Source of the DNA: Symsagittifera roscoffensis
Taxonomy: Eukaryota > Xenacoelomorpha > Acoela > Convolutidae
Direction of reading: 5' to 3'
Assembly (NCBI RefSeq): GCF_963678635.1
Contig: NC_087069.1
Location: forward strand, 35,631,959-35,695,958
DNA: 64,000 nt
Part shown: in pieces, positions 22,554 to 36,713 of the stretch
Layout of the letters: the number at the start of each line of letters is the position of its first letter
Numbering within the stretch: position 1 is the stretch's first letter
Notes under the pieces: model-generated
The model's input: the letters and a program-made list of their open reading frames with translations, nothing else
Databases searched by the model: none
What the model was told of the DNA's origin: nothing
Made by a program: the position numbers and the translations under genes

Positions 22554-25500
22554 ATGATACGCGCTATTTTGTGTTTTGCTGTTTTTATTCTTTTTGAATA
22601 CAAGTGTTTAGGAACTACGCGAGATGAATTTGGGTGTCACAATTACCCTTTGAACGGAAATCAAGAGATTTGCATATTTTTAAAACTGGATTATGCAGGA
22701 ACCTCTCTGTACCAGCTGCAAGAAGATTGTGGAAGGTAAAAGAGACCCGCAAAATGGTTTCGGATCGATTTAAATTGATTTTTAATCGTTTTTGAATTAA
22801 TCTTAATCGATTAAAATTGTACAATTTACGAACTTAAATGGAGTGTAAATAGGTTTCATTTGATCTTTCTTAAAATTAAAAGTTTTGCATCAATTTAAGT
22901 GTCTGAAAAATATTTTTAAATCAATTTTGATGGATTGTCCGACACTCTAAAAACCATCAGAATTTTAATAAGATCCATTTAAATCCACATAAAGCAGATT
23001 AATTTAAGTGTCTAAAAATACGTTTTTGTTTTAATTTTTTGCCAACACGGCTAATAAAACATGCTATAAAAAATTATCCAAATACAATAATCGAATTTGT
23101 TCTTTTTTTCGATTACAAAAAACACACGTGCCAGATCTTACAAAATTTGAGAAAACGATCCATATACAAAACATATTCTAAGCTTAAAAATAAGCAATAA
23201 AAGTATTAAAAAACATATCAATTTAAATCAATATCGCGCAAAAAACAATGTGACAAATCAAGAAAATGGTCAATATAAATCAAAGTTTGAGCTCAAAAAA
23301 ATGCAACGAAATCATAACAAATCCTCATTGTACAATAAAAAATTTTTTTCTCAGCCCGGACACTTAAATTGACAACTGTTTTTGGCCGAGAAAGTTATTA
23401 TTTCAGTTCACTTGACAAAAGTTTCTCTTTTTATCTCGATTTTTGCTTAACCCTTCTCCACTTATCCCTTCACTAATATTCTTCCCTTGTTCACGTTTTC
23501 TCGCGCTCATACTGTTCATCATCGCCATTTTCCTGGCTGCCATTTTGAAACCAAGGCAATCAATTAAAATATTTTACCAAATATTTATTCTTTTACCCAA
23601 AAAATTAGAAGAAATTTGATACCCATTTGATAGCCGATTCTTTTGTGGCCTAGCTCTTTACCATACAGATAAGAAACTAAAACGCCTCGCAGAAGCAATC
23701 TAGGATTTTCTTGAGGGGCGGCGGATTCTGACAAAAATTAGAAAATTTTGTCGACCTTTTTATTAGGCCGACCGAATTGATTTTCCGAGCGCTCTCAGAA
23801 CATTATAAAGACCCACAGGCATTTTTTGAAGAAAAAAAAAAACAGTTCAAAACGCCGTTTTTGGGGTACTTTTTCAACAAACAGTGTTTGATTTTTTTAA
23901 ACAATGATTTGCGCTTCCCTTCAGAATTAGCATATATGGCGCTAAAGTCTACAAAAAAAGAAAGTTATAAAATAGTACCAAAAGAGGAGCAGGTGATATA
24001 GGTACTAATTTCAGACATCCGTTTTGGCTGAATGAAAAAAAAACTTAGGACGCCTTGGGCGCCACTGTATACTAACTTTGAGCGAAGCACGCGCCGAAAA
24101 AACGTGACTTTTCAGACAAACTTTTCCGAAGCGGCGTTCAGTGATGTTTTATAGGCAAAACAAACATTTGGGTTCGTTCTACAGGCAAATTAGTCAATTT
24201 TGTTACCTTTAACGACACGTAAAAAATGTTTCATTTTTTTCCCGTCATTGGAAAACTTGAAGAAAAGAAATAAGTTAAAAAAACTGACTTAAACCGATTT
24301 AAATTTAATTTGGAATAAATTTTTCATCTCAGATTTAAGGTTCGGATTGATCTTTTTCTCGTTGTTTTTTTATCGTTTCAAACCGATTTTAAAATAATGC
24401 AACTTGATCTGAATTTTTTTTTTCATTAAGATTCTTCTACTAAATCGGTCTCAACTTAACCTGATTTTTTAAATGTTACAGTCAATCCTATTTCGATTTT
24501 GCCAGTGCGGGGAAACTTATTCTTGTTGTTACATGCCAAGCTGTTTTTACAGAGGAATGAGTTGCGCTCGGTCTCATGTCTGGTTTCCAAAGACATCTTA
24601 TACATTCATTATTTTTCCAACCATTGAAAATGGGGAGGAATTTTGTATTCGGGTTTACTTTAATTTGTTTTTGCTTTTTTTTTTCGTTTTCCTCGCAAAA
24701 TCAGGTACCAAAAACAATCAATGGACTGGGTTGAGTGATACATCAGAAAAAAAACTCTCACAGTCGTGATTCGAACTAATTGAAACAATTTCAAAAAATG
24801 TCTCCCGTGTCTTGAAAAACCATATTTAATATTTTTGACTTTTTGTCTTCTTCTGAGCGAATAAAGCGATCGAGCAGTCTTTTTTAACTGCTTAAAAGCT
24901 TTCAAAAGCTCAATTTAAAATGTAAAAAATCAGTTTCTTTTAGTATCGTTAGTCTACTTTGAGTATTTTAGCGCCATTTTGGAGTCGAAATTTTCGAATT
25001 TTCAAAAACTGCAAAACTTGAAAAAAAAATTTTTTTCAAGGAATTTTTCCAAAAAAATTTTTTCAATTCGCTTAGCTTGCTATGACTATTGAATTTAGCT
25101 CTTTTTATCACACCGCGCCGAAAAAAATTTTGTTGTACTTTTTAAAAGATTTTAGGACTATGATCTGAGCATTCTGTGCCACTTGCACAGTAACCGGCCA
25201 TCATTGTTGATTTTGTAACTAGATTTTAGTGACAAATGTTGCTTATCGTTTTTGTTACTATTTGCTGTAATTTTTTTCTACTTTTCAAAGAGAGTGACAA
25301 ATCATTCAGGTTGGTTTCTTCCGGACTTTTCTCGATAGCCTATATTCAGTCGTCGTAAATTTATGGGGTTTTGAAGATTGCCAGTTTGGTCAAATTGGGT
25401 TAATCAAAGCGCGAAAATTTTGCGCTATTAATGCGTAGGCGGAGATTTTAATCTCCTAAAGAAATCGTTCCAAATTGAACTAAGGCCTGCGCTTCGATCT

Positions 25501-28500
25501 ATTTGATACCTTTCAGGCAAAATTTCTGTTTTGAAGTTTACATGTGGTTTGGGGGATGATTTTGAAAATTAACACTACTACATGGGTTTGAAAAGGCACT
25601 CGGATCATTCAAGCGCTACGAGCAGTCTCGTTTTCGTTGATAAACAAATTGTATTAAAATCATATCGGTCTTGATTCGAATTTTTAAATACAAAACAATT
25701 GTATCTCGTGTTGACCTCCAAACACCGAAAATGCTTATCATACAATTCCATATATCAAGTGTGTGAAAAAATGCTTGTTATAAAATTTTATTCAATTTCT
25801 AAAAATGGTTGAAAAAAGATATAAACTTATTTCTGTGGCTGTTTAATTCTAAAAAAAGTCTGGTGATAAAAAAACCGATTTTTTTGTTTTTTGAAAAAAA
25901 ATACTTATCATACAACTCCCACATATGGAAAATGTATGACTGCCATATATGGCCATTTTTCCAGTAATTTTGATATAACCCCAATTTTTTCCAACTGCAA
26001 ATCGAGTTTTGTACGCAAACAAACATTTTCCAAATTTTTTTTTGCATGCAAAATTTATCTTTTTGTGTGCATAACACGGTCCTGGATACAATAATGTTAA
26101 GTTTTTTTTTTCCTTTTCGCTGTGTTTTTTTTCAATATCACTGAGAATTCCTATTTTTTCTGTATTGCATGTTTATCTCTGCTGATTTATCGCCCCATTC
26201 AGATCAGAAAGCAAAACGCATCGCAGAAGCGATCTAGGATCTAGCGATGATTACACGCCAATTTTATTTTTTATAGAGAGGACAGAGTGGTGCTCGGGCT
26301 CATGACTGATTTCCGACATCTTTTACATTCTTTATCGTTCCGACCATTGAAAATGGGGAGCAACTTTGTGTTCGGATGGGTTTTTTTTGTTTTTTCTTTT
26401 TTCTTTTCGTTTTCCACGCAAAATCAGGTACGAAAAACAATCATTGGAATGGGTTGAGTGATATATCATAGAAAAAGCTCTTATTTTGTCTGGATTCGAA
26501 CTACCTTAAACAGTTTCAAAATTATCCCCGGTTTGAAAAACCGGTTTGATACTTTTGATCTTTCGTCTTATTTCGAGCGAATAAAGCGAGCGAGTAGTCT
26601 TATTTTAGCTGCTTAAAAGCTTACAATATCTTAATTTAAAAGGTTAAAACTCAATTTTATTTGAGTGTCGTTAGTTTACTTTGAGTATTTTAGCGTCTTT
26701 TTGGAATCAAATTTTTTGAAAACTTCAAAAAACTGCAAAACTTGAAAAAAAATTGAAACTTTACTCTTTTCAAGTAAATTTTCTAAAAAAATAATTTTCA
26801 ATTTTTTAAAATTAAGACTGTTAAATTAACCTACTTTCCAGTTTTTTAGCTCCTTTTGTCACACCACGCCGAAAAAAAACGACAAAAATTTGAAAAAATT
26901 TTTATGACTCTGATCTGGACATTCTGTGCCACTTGCACAGTATCCGGCTATCCTTCTTGATTTTGTAAAGAGATTTTGGAAACAAATGTTGCTTATAGTT
27001 TTTGTTACTATTTGCTGCGAAATTTTTGTTCTACCTTTCGAAGAGAGTGACGAATCGTTCAGATTGGTTTTTTCTTACTAGCCTGTGATCAGTCGTCGTG
27101 AAATTATGGGGTTTTAAAGATTGCCAGTTTGATCAACTTGGGTTAATCAAAACGCGAATTTTTTGCGATATTAATGCGTAAGCGGAGATTTAAAGAAATA
27201 GTTCCAAACTGAACTAAAGCATGCGCTTTGAACGATTTGATACTTTTTTAGGCATAACTTCTATTTTGAAGTTTACATGGCGTTTTGGGGGATGATTTTG
27301 AAAAATAACACTACTCCATGGAACTGAAAAGGCACTCGGATCATTCAGGAGCTACAAACAGTCTCGTTAAAGGTACTCATGAACAAAACGAAACAGATTG
27401 AATTTTATTCTGCCGGTCCTAGACCAGCTAACCAATTTTGCACAGAAAATACATAAATATGGAAAACAATTATTGACTGTTTTTTTTTAAATATTAAAAC
27501 AAGATTAATCAGGTTATAAAACCGGTATTTTTTTAACAAGTTTTTGTTCCTAAAAGTGACGGGAAAAAGGAATCATGTAAGGGTCCGTTCTTTTCGAGCC
27601 AAATTTGATTACCGCAGCAAGATTGGAGAATAGTAAAAGTGACATTGTACTAAAATCATATCAGGTCTTGATTCGAATATTTAAATACAAAGCAATTGTA
27701 TCACTGTTGAGAAAAATTATTCATATTTATTTTTCAGACTAAAATAGACGAATTTTGATGTGAAATTGATCTCCCATGTTCTTCTTCAGTTTTAGGCTTA
27801 TTTCAACTACAGCTTCCAATCTAACTACATTGCTTAACTAAATACTTACCAATTATTATAAACAGGGTATTGAAACAACAAACTTCGCAACAGCTTTTCT
27901 AGTTTTTCTTAGATTTTTTGGAAAAATTGTGTTTAATTTTCCGATAAGCAGGAGACTTGAATCTATAAGCTGGATGTTTTATAGGATCTGCAAAAACATA
28001 TTTCTCCCAAATCTGCAAAAAAATTGACGTGCCCGATTATTTAACCTAATTGTCTACCATGCTTTTTTTACATGTCTAAATTAAAGAAATCTGCCTCTGT
28101 AAAATAATGTCCTAGGCAAGAGTCCAGGTCAGACTTGTTTTTTTCTTCACATATGTCGAAATTGAAAATTTAAAGGAGAATTTTTAATCGCCGCACTTTT
28201 GCTTACCTACGTATTTTTTGCCAATTTTTCAGAACATAGTTTTTGTTTCTTCAAAGCATAAACTTTTGTTGATTTGAATGATTTTTTCTATTTTTAAAAA
28301 CTGCTAAGATACTAAATGATTTTTTTATATATTCGGTTCAAATTATATTGAATTTGTTGCTTCATTGAGGCAGAGAAAATAATGATTTACAAAATTTCAT
28401 AGTTGAACGTTGTCTGTTAGTATTTTGGTATGGCTCAAGTGCTGCCTGCTCAAATATTTTCGGATCATTTAAGAATTTTTATTGGTTCTCACGTGTTCTG

Positions 28501-31500
28501 ATTGGGATTTTTTTTCGGCTCTGATTTTTTTTAATATGGGATTTTTTTCGGCTGTGATACTTTCGTCTCAAATTATGTCTTCTAGCTTACTTGCTGCGAA
28601 GTTTTACTCATGTATATGTGTTAATTTTTTCTGAATTTTATCTGGCTGGAACTTTTTATTCTGATTGCAGAGCAAGCAAGTTATTGTTATTGTTGCGACC
28701 TTTTGGTAGAAAGTTTGTATTCGGGAGTGTTTTAATTTTTATTTTAAATTTGTTTTCCATGAAAAAATCAGGTAATACTAATAATCATCGTATTGGGTCG
28801 AATGACATGCCATATGGAGGCCCATTTTAGTCATGATTCGTCAGAGGAGGACAATTAGAAAAAATTTGAAAAACCTTCTTAGTGTTGAAAAAAAGCCATT
28901 CAAACAAACGAGCAAGAGAGCTTATTAATACTTTAAATAAGCCAGTTATTAAAAATTATATGAACCAAATTTTAATTTCTTGAACACGATTTGAAAAAAC
29001 TCAGTGAAACAACAACGAAAACAAAAAATTGAAAAATTGTTCTGATATTTTTTCTGGACATTTTCTGTAAATAGTTGATTTCCGATTGCTTATTTCACTT
29101 TGACTGCCAAATAAGCTTAGGGTCTAGTTTTTGTACGGATCTTTTTATCACACCGCAAAGAAAAACGACATTAATTTAAAAAAAACTTGGCTCGGCTCGA
29201 AAATTTTGAGCTAATTGTACAGTAACCGGCTATACTTGTAGTTTTTGAAAAAGACCTCATTCCCGCTCATTCTTGAAAACTTATTTTAGAGACCGCGTAA
29301 AATATCTAATTAGTCTATTATTTAAAGTTGCGCAAGAAAGAAGCCTATTAAAAAGACTCGAGTTTTTTTTCATTTAAGTTTAATAGTTTCGTCAATTTTT
29401 TTTTCTAGTTTTTAAAAGTTTTTTGACAAAAAGACAACCAAACAATCTAATAAAAACATCCATTTGATTAATGCATTGACAACTGCCGCATAAAAAGCTC
29501 TTAAGCATCAGTTAACTGAAAAGTTCAACAAATTGTGAAGTAAAATGCAAAAACTTGGAGCTACTTTTTGTTTCGTACCTGAGTACTTTTTTGTATTCCA
29601 TGTTGTTTATCGGAATTCTTTAGTTTTATAACGAATAATTTCAAGTCCAAATTTCCAAATATTTTTGTTGTTTACGGGGAACTTCTGGCACTAAGAACAT
29701 TTCTCTCTCTGTCGTCCTGTAATTAAGTGACCTATTGTCTAAAACAGAGTTTTCTTAATCTTGTGTCAATTTTTATGCTTGTAGAGAAAACGGCACAAAA
29801 TGTGGATTAAATGATTTTTTCTATTTTTAAAATTTGGTACGATACTATTTTTTTATATATAAATCTATTCGGTTCAAAATATATCGAATTTGTTGCTTCA
29901 TTGAGGCAGAGAAAATAATGATTTACAAAATTTCATGGTTGAACGTTTTCTGTTAGTATTCTGGTATGGCTCAAGTGATGCCTGCTTAAAATTTTTTTTG
30001 GCTCAGTCAAGAATTTTTTATCGATTTTGATGTGTTTTAATGGCAATTAATGCGTTTGTTTCCTCAAACCTGGCAAAATTTGAAATAAATTCATGGAATA
30101 TGGGATTTTTTTCGGCTCTGATACTTTCGTCTCAAATTATGTCTTCTAGCTTACTTGCAGCGAAGTTTTGCTCATGTATATGTGTTAATTTTTTCTTAAC
30201 TTTATCTGGCTGGAATTTTTTATTCTGATTGCAGAGCAAGCAAGTTTTTGTAATTGTTGCGACCTTTTGGTAGAAAGTTTGTATTCGGGAGTGTTTTAAT
30301 TTTAATTTTAATTTTGTTTTCCATGAAAAAATCAGGTAATACTAATAATCATCGAATTGGGTCGAATGACATGCCATATGGAGGCCCATTTTAGTCATGA
30401 TTCGTAAGAGGAGGACAATTAGAAAAAATTTGAAAAACCTTCTTAGTGTTGAAAAAAAGCCATTCAAACAAACGAGCAAGAGAGCTTATTAATACTTTAA
30501 ATAAGCCAGTTATTAAAAAGTTATATGAACCAAATTTTAATTTCTTGAACACGATTTGAAAAAACTCAGTGAAACAACAACGAAAACAAAAAAATGAAAA
30601 ACTGTTCCGATATTTTTTCTGGACATTTTCTGTAAATAGTTGATTTCCGATTGCTTATTTCACTTTGACTGTCAAATAGGCTTAGTGTCTAGTTTTTGTT
30701 CGGATCTTTTTATCACACCACAAAGAAAAACGACATTAATTTGAAAAACTTGGCTCGGCTCGAACATTTTGAGCTAATTGTACAGTAACCGGCTATACTT
30801 GTAGTTTTTGAAAAAGACGACATTCCCGCTAATTCTTGAAAACTTATATTAGAGACCGCGTAGAGTTTGCAATTAGTCTATTAATTAAAGTTGCGCACGA
30901 AAGAAGCCTCTTAAAAAGGCTCGAGTTTTTTTTTCATTTAAGTTTAATAGTTTCGTCAATTAAGTTTTTTCTAGTTTTTAAATTTTTTTTGACAAAAAAG
31001 ACAACCAAACAATCTAATAAAAACATCCACCTGGTTCATGCATTAACAACTGTTGCATAAAAACTGCTAGTATGATTTTTAGAAAAGTTTTAACAGTATT
31101 TTTGCTACATTGCACAATTTGATTACAAAAAAATTAAGTTTTTGATAGTAATCTCAAAGGCCATTTTTTAGGAATGAACGAAACTATGAGCTACAGTCAC
31201 AGGATGTAGAAAAAATCGCAAGTTTTATTTTTCAAGCGAGAACATGAACAAAAGTTTCGTTGGTAAATGAACAAAAATTTCTTCGCGTCTTACATTCTTT
31301 ATTACCTGTAAATTTTTCAAAAACTAATGAAGATTAACGGTCGAAAATTTTAAATATAAGGGTAGAAGCTATTTTCTTTACTATTGCCTGATAAAAACCG
31401 TAAAAACTATTCTTAAGACGCTGTCTGGCTACTTGATTAGAGGGCAACAGAGAAGTGTTCTTATAGCCAAAAACTCTCAGTAAACAGCAAAACCAGTTTG

Positions 31501-34500
31501 AAATTTTGGACCTAAAAGTATTGGTTGGAAAGCTAAATATCTAAGCTAGGCCCTCATCTAAAAAAAAGAACTAAACACTTTGTTTAAAAGCTCTTAAGCA
31601 TCAGTTTACTGAAAAATTCAACAATTTATGAAGTAAAATGCACAAACTTGGAGCTATTTTTTGTTTCGTAGCTGAGTACTTTTTTGTATTCCATGTTGTT
31701 TATCGGAGATCCTTAGTCTTATAACGAATAATTTGAAGTCAAAATTTTCAATTCTTATTGTTGTTTACGTGGAGCTTCTGGCAATAAGAACATTTCTCTT
31801 TCTCTGTCGTCCTGTAATTAAGTGACCTATTGTCTAAAACAGAGTTTCACCTATCTTGTGTCAATTTTTATGCTTGTAGAGAAAACGGCACAAATCGCTG
31901 GAAAACTACGTGGTGCAACTTTTATGTTCCGTGATTTTACATGAATTTTGATCGACTTCAAACCGGGATAGAAGAGTAATAAAAAGTAATCGTGAAAGTT
32001 TTAGGATGCGGTTTGTACGAATTGCATCGAAAACCATTGCATCAGCCTTTGAAAGTAAAGAGAGTATCATTACAAGCATTAACCTATTTGTGAGAATGCA
32101 ACAAATTTAATTGAGAAAGCAACAAATTTAATAGAATTTTTTACTGCGAAGTTGAGCTTACTGTTTTTTTCTTATTACACTTTTGCAATTGTTTTAGTTT
32201 GGATCAAGGCAGGATAGTTGAGCCCGAAAGCCGGTATGAAGCTCTTAAACTATGGCATTACTTGCAAACATATTTGGAAGACACGAACTCAGCTATGCTG
32301 CTGGGTTTTGCGAAAGATGAGAAGTTTTTAAAAAGTAGACACGAGGGATGGTGCAGCCTTTCTCAGACTGGGAAAACAATGGAAAATGGCATGTTTGACG
32401 ATGATGAGCCTCCCATAGACGACGAAGACTCGTGGGCCAATGAGAGATGTGTTTTAGTGAAAAATAACTCGGAGAATAAAACTTCCATAGTAGCTGTGAA
32501 CTGCCTTGATACCAACCACACGCTTGTCGGCGTATGCGAGTTTCGACTAATACGTGTACGTATTTCCGAGCACATATACTTTTTATATAAAATTTCATTC
32601 GAAATGTTTCATGAAACGCGTCACCTTTTCATGAAGTTTCTCAAGGTTTTTATTTTTTGCTTTACTAAGTGCTGAGCGCACATATTTTGGTCATGGGTTA
32701 ATCCTAGCCTCATTTTTGGGATTCCAAACGACGCCGCCTTCCTTCAAGTGGTGCTATCGACTGTCTTGCACGTCATGTTGCAAGTGGCGTCAAGCCCCCC
32801 CCCCCGCCCCTCATGTGGGTCCGGGACGCTCAGAAGTCTCCGAGTTTTCGGTTACAGATTGTCTGAAGCCGGCCAGGCTGCTCCATCTGCTAACACTCAC
32901 CTTACTCCTTCGCTCCGGCATTAACCCAGGCCGTAGTCCTTATAATTCTTCCCCTTGCAACCAAAACATACACCAAAACAAGCAACTGTCATTCATGTGG
33001 CTGGATACATTTTAAATGCATTGGCATTATTTTTCTTGAAAGACAACCACTGGAATTTTTACTACCCCCTCTACTATTCTTTGTATGTTTTCTTTTTCCC
33101 CGGAAACCCAAATCCACTTGTGATCTCCGAGTAACAATTTTTTTCAACCACCCAACAACGAACCTTTTGCCTACACCGCCCCCCCCTCCTACTCACTTCC
33201 AGAATCCTAGACTACAACAGTTTAACTAAAATGGAACATCTGGAATATCTCCCAAAATTGAAGCTTTCCTAGCCCAAAATCAAATGGATAACGCTTTTTT
33301 CCTGGAAACCAAGTTAAAAAACAAAGTCGCAGCCCCTCCTTAGGTAGTTTATACTCACTCACCCATAAAGACAGGAACAATGAGGGTGGTAGCCTCCTCC
33401 TTGCTATCCACGAATCTTTACAGTGGGAAAAACTTACTCTAAATCCCGACGGTATGTTAGAGGCTATGTGTATATCTGTTGTCAGTTCTTAGAAGAAACT
33501 CTACATACCCCCAGATCTTCTATTAATCACCTTCAGGTCATTCAAAAACAAGCCCTCCGTGTGTTCACTGGCTCAACTCTTATGAGCTCTACTACTCGCC
33601 TGCAAAGTGAAGTCGAAATCTTGAGCATTCCAAACTTTCCCTTTTAACTTCCCTCAGTTTTTAATATCCACATTCCGTTCAAACCGCACAAATCTTTTAT
33701 ATCTTTCATAACCCCCACCACCACGTCAAGTCTTTGACAATCCATTTTAGTGCTCTTAAAGACGACACAGACTCCCTTTCAATATACAAAAACCTGTCAC
33801 TAAAGCTTAACGACTCAGAAGAAGCTTTGACGTTCGCTTTTACCACCACATGTACCTCCTTTAACAAAACCATACAAGCCTCGTAACTAAATTCCTAGCA
33901 GAAAACCATGCCTCAAAAATCATCTGTATTCCTTCTCAATTTGTGTTAGTTTTTATCGGAAAACGATTTATCACCAAACCGTGTTTAACCTGAAAACGCT
34001 TAAAACTGATTTTGATTTAAAAAACTGCAAAACTTTCTTGCATTATTGTCTAGTCGATTATGATTATTGTTAGTTACTTTGTGTGTTTATGTGAACATGA
34101 TGATTTTAATTTGTACTTTTGATATTTGATATGTTTAGAATACCAAATTTTGCCCAGGGAAATATAAATGGAGTAACAATCTAGAAAAGTGTGTGACGGC
34201 CGGTTACTACTCAGCAAGGAGTCTGCAGCGAGCTCAAATATTATGTAACAGGTAGTTGTTTTTTTTTTTGAAATGAAAAACCGTTATTGTTTGTCAAACG
34301 ATTGTCTCATATTGCACAGTTTTTTATTGAGGTAACTGGAAGAGTATATTATAAATAGTGACTATAACTTAACCATGCAATCTCAAAGAAACTTAGCAGT
34401 TTTAAATTGGAAGTTTTTAAACTAAAATTGGGATCAGTAATTAGCATCCTCCACCAGAGAGACCAAGTTACGATCCTCCTCACAAAATGCTTGGGGGATG

Positions 34501-35733
34501 TTAACTTGATCCAAAAAGAGAAAGTTTAAGTTTTATTAAATTCTTGTCTGATTTATCACTAGTATCAGTCACTTCTTAGTTTATCACAAAATAAAATTCT
34601 TCCTAAGCAATTGTTCCTTCTTAATTACAAAACTTTTTTTGACCGCTAAAGAAACCCAATCGTAGAGATAAAGGGCTTGGTTTTTTTACTACCCGGATCA
34701 AAATTTTCACTTTATGAAACGATTGTGAGTTAGCTCTGGTATCAACTCTGGAATGAAAATCTTTATTTGAGACAAAAATTGACACGACGCGAACTCAAAA
34801 CTCCTCGAAGCATACATTCAGAACTAACTTTGGCGACAACTGACTAGGAATTTGAATTGGTTTTTCGTTTCTAACTGAGGTGATGATCGGAGCTCTCGAA
34901 TCGAAAAAACCAGTGGGTTATATAAACCAGTCGAAGTATAAACTATCTACCATATTAGCCAGCCAAAGTTTTAAGCAGCTGCTATACACACCGGTCAAAA
35001 ATGCGTAATTATTGATACTCGGGTCGAGGAGTTCGACTTATTTTTCGATTTTGAAGTTCAGTTTTGCGAGAAAGTGCAGCTTTGCGACTGAAAATCCGCG
35101 GTTGAGAAGAAAATTTAAGTCGAGCACAAAGTCGAAACATGCCCGATTCCGGCCGAAAGAGTCGAAACATGCACAATTTTGAACGAGATAAAGTCAAAAC
35201 ATAGGCCGAGAAAATCGAAACATAGGTCAATCACAGTCGAAACAAACCTTTTTTTGATCGAGAAAGTCGAAACATAAGTAGAGCAGGTTTTGGTACCGTT
35301 TCCAAAAACGGACTATATCACAAATATTTACAAAAAAAAACTTTAGAAAGGCGCAATAGAAACTGTCTAACTATCTGAGCTAATTGATTAATTTTGAAAA
35401 CTATATAACGCCGACACTAAAGCTAAAAAATTTTAATTAGTTTGTTGAGAAAGTCGAGACAGTCACAACCCAGTTTTGGTTGAGGAGGTCGNNNNNNNNN
35501 NNNNNNNNNNNNNNNNNNNNNNNNNNNNNNNNNNNNNNNNNNNNNNNNNNNNNNNNNNNNNNNNNNNNNNNNNNNNNNNNNNNNNNNNNNNNNNNNNNNN
35601 NNNNNNNNNNNNNNNNNNNNNNNNNNNNNNNNNNNNNNNNNNNNNNNNNNNNNNNNNNNNNNNNNNNNNNNNNNNNNNNNNNNNNNNNNNNTAGATAGAT
35701 AGATAGATAGATAAACAGATAGTTAATTATTTC

Positions 35734-35764
<31 letters not shown>

Positions 35765-35765
35765 G

Positions 35766-35812
<47 letters not shown>

Positions 35813-36534
35813 TAGATTGATAAATACCGAACTCTAAAGAATTGGCCACCCAACTCCAAAATGAATTCCAGTCTGAAAATGGTCATCAAAACGAATAACG
35901 GCTCATCTACGAAATACATCTACGAAGCCAATTCACATGCAGTAAAAAAACGTCAGTTAAGCAGAATCTTCAAGCCTTTGCGAGTGTTTACTGGCAGTTT
36001 GAACTTCTGAAAGGCCCCATATTTGCCCAAAATTCAAGCCACAAAATAAGAATCAAGATTATAGGAGGTCGCAAAAGAGATAGAGTTTGATCTAATTTAT
36101 TTACAGATGGATAAATCTGATTCCGATCAAGAGGAAAGCAAAAGAAGTGAAGATGAGGTAAAGGAGTAAGAGAGAGAGAGAGAGCAAGGAGACTGCGCAA
36201 AAGTTATTGATATTCTAAGTTTTCAGAAAGACTACAATGCATGACACATCGATCTCTAGCGTCCACGAAAGCATACCATCTGAGAACACGTATCAAGGGA
36301 GGACACAGACATCAACAGAAGGAGAAATGATCAAGGAGAGGGAAATCATGGAAGGTGAGGGTTTTGACTTGGAGCTTTGACGAAGAAATGAGAGAAAAAA
36401 AGCGACCTTCAATTGAACGAAAATAAAATGCTTATTACAATCGATTAATTTTTCTACTCTGAATTTAGGCTTATCTCACCTTAACGTTCATAAACAGGTG
36501 TATCGATCGAAAGATAGAGTTATAGATTGAAACT

Positions 36535-36584
<50 letters not shown>

Positions 36585-36667
36585 TATAGATAGATAGTTA
36601 GATAGATAGACTGATAGATAGATAGATAGACAGATAGATAGATAGATATATAGATAGATAGATAGAC

Positions 36668-36713
<46 letters not shown>

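Noticed and set aside
24473-24905. Open frames on both strands in lectin intron 1
   Set aside because: They lie in the duplicated R1 block and are not conserved in the second copy, which indicates chance frames.
35476-35698. Frames running through the N gap
   Set aside because: They have no sequence content.
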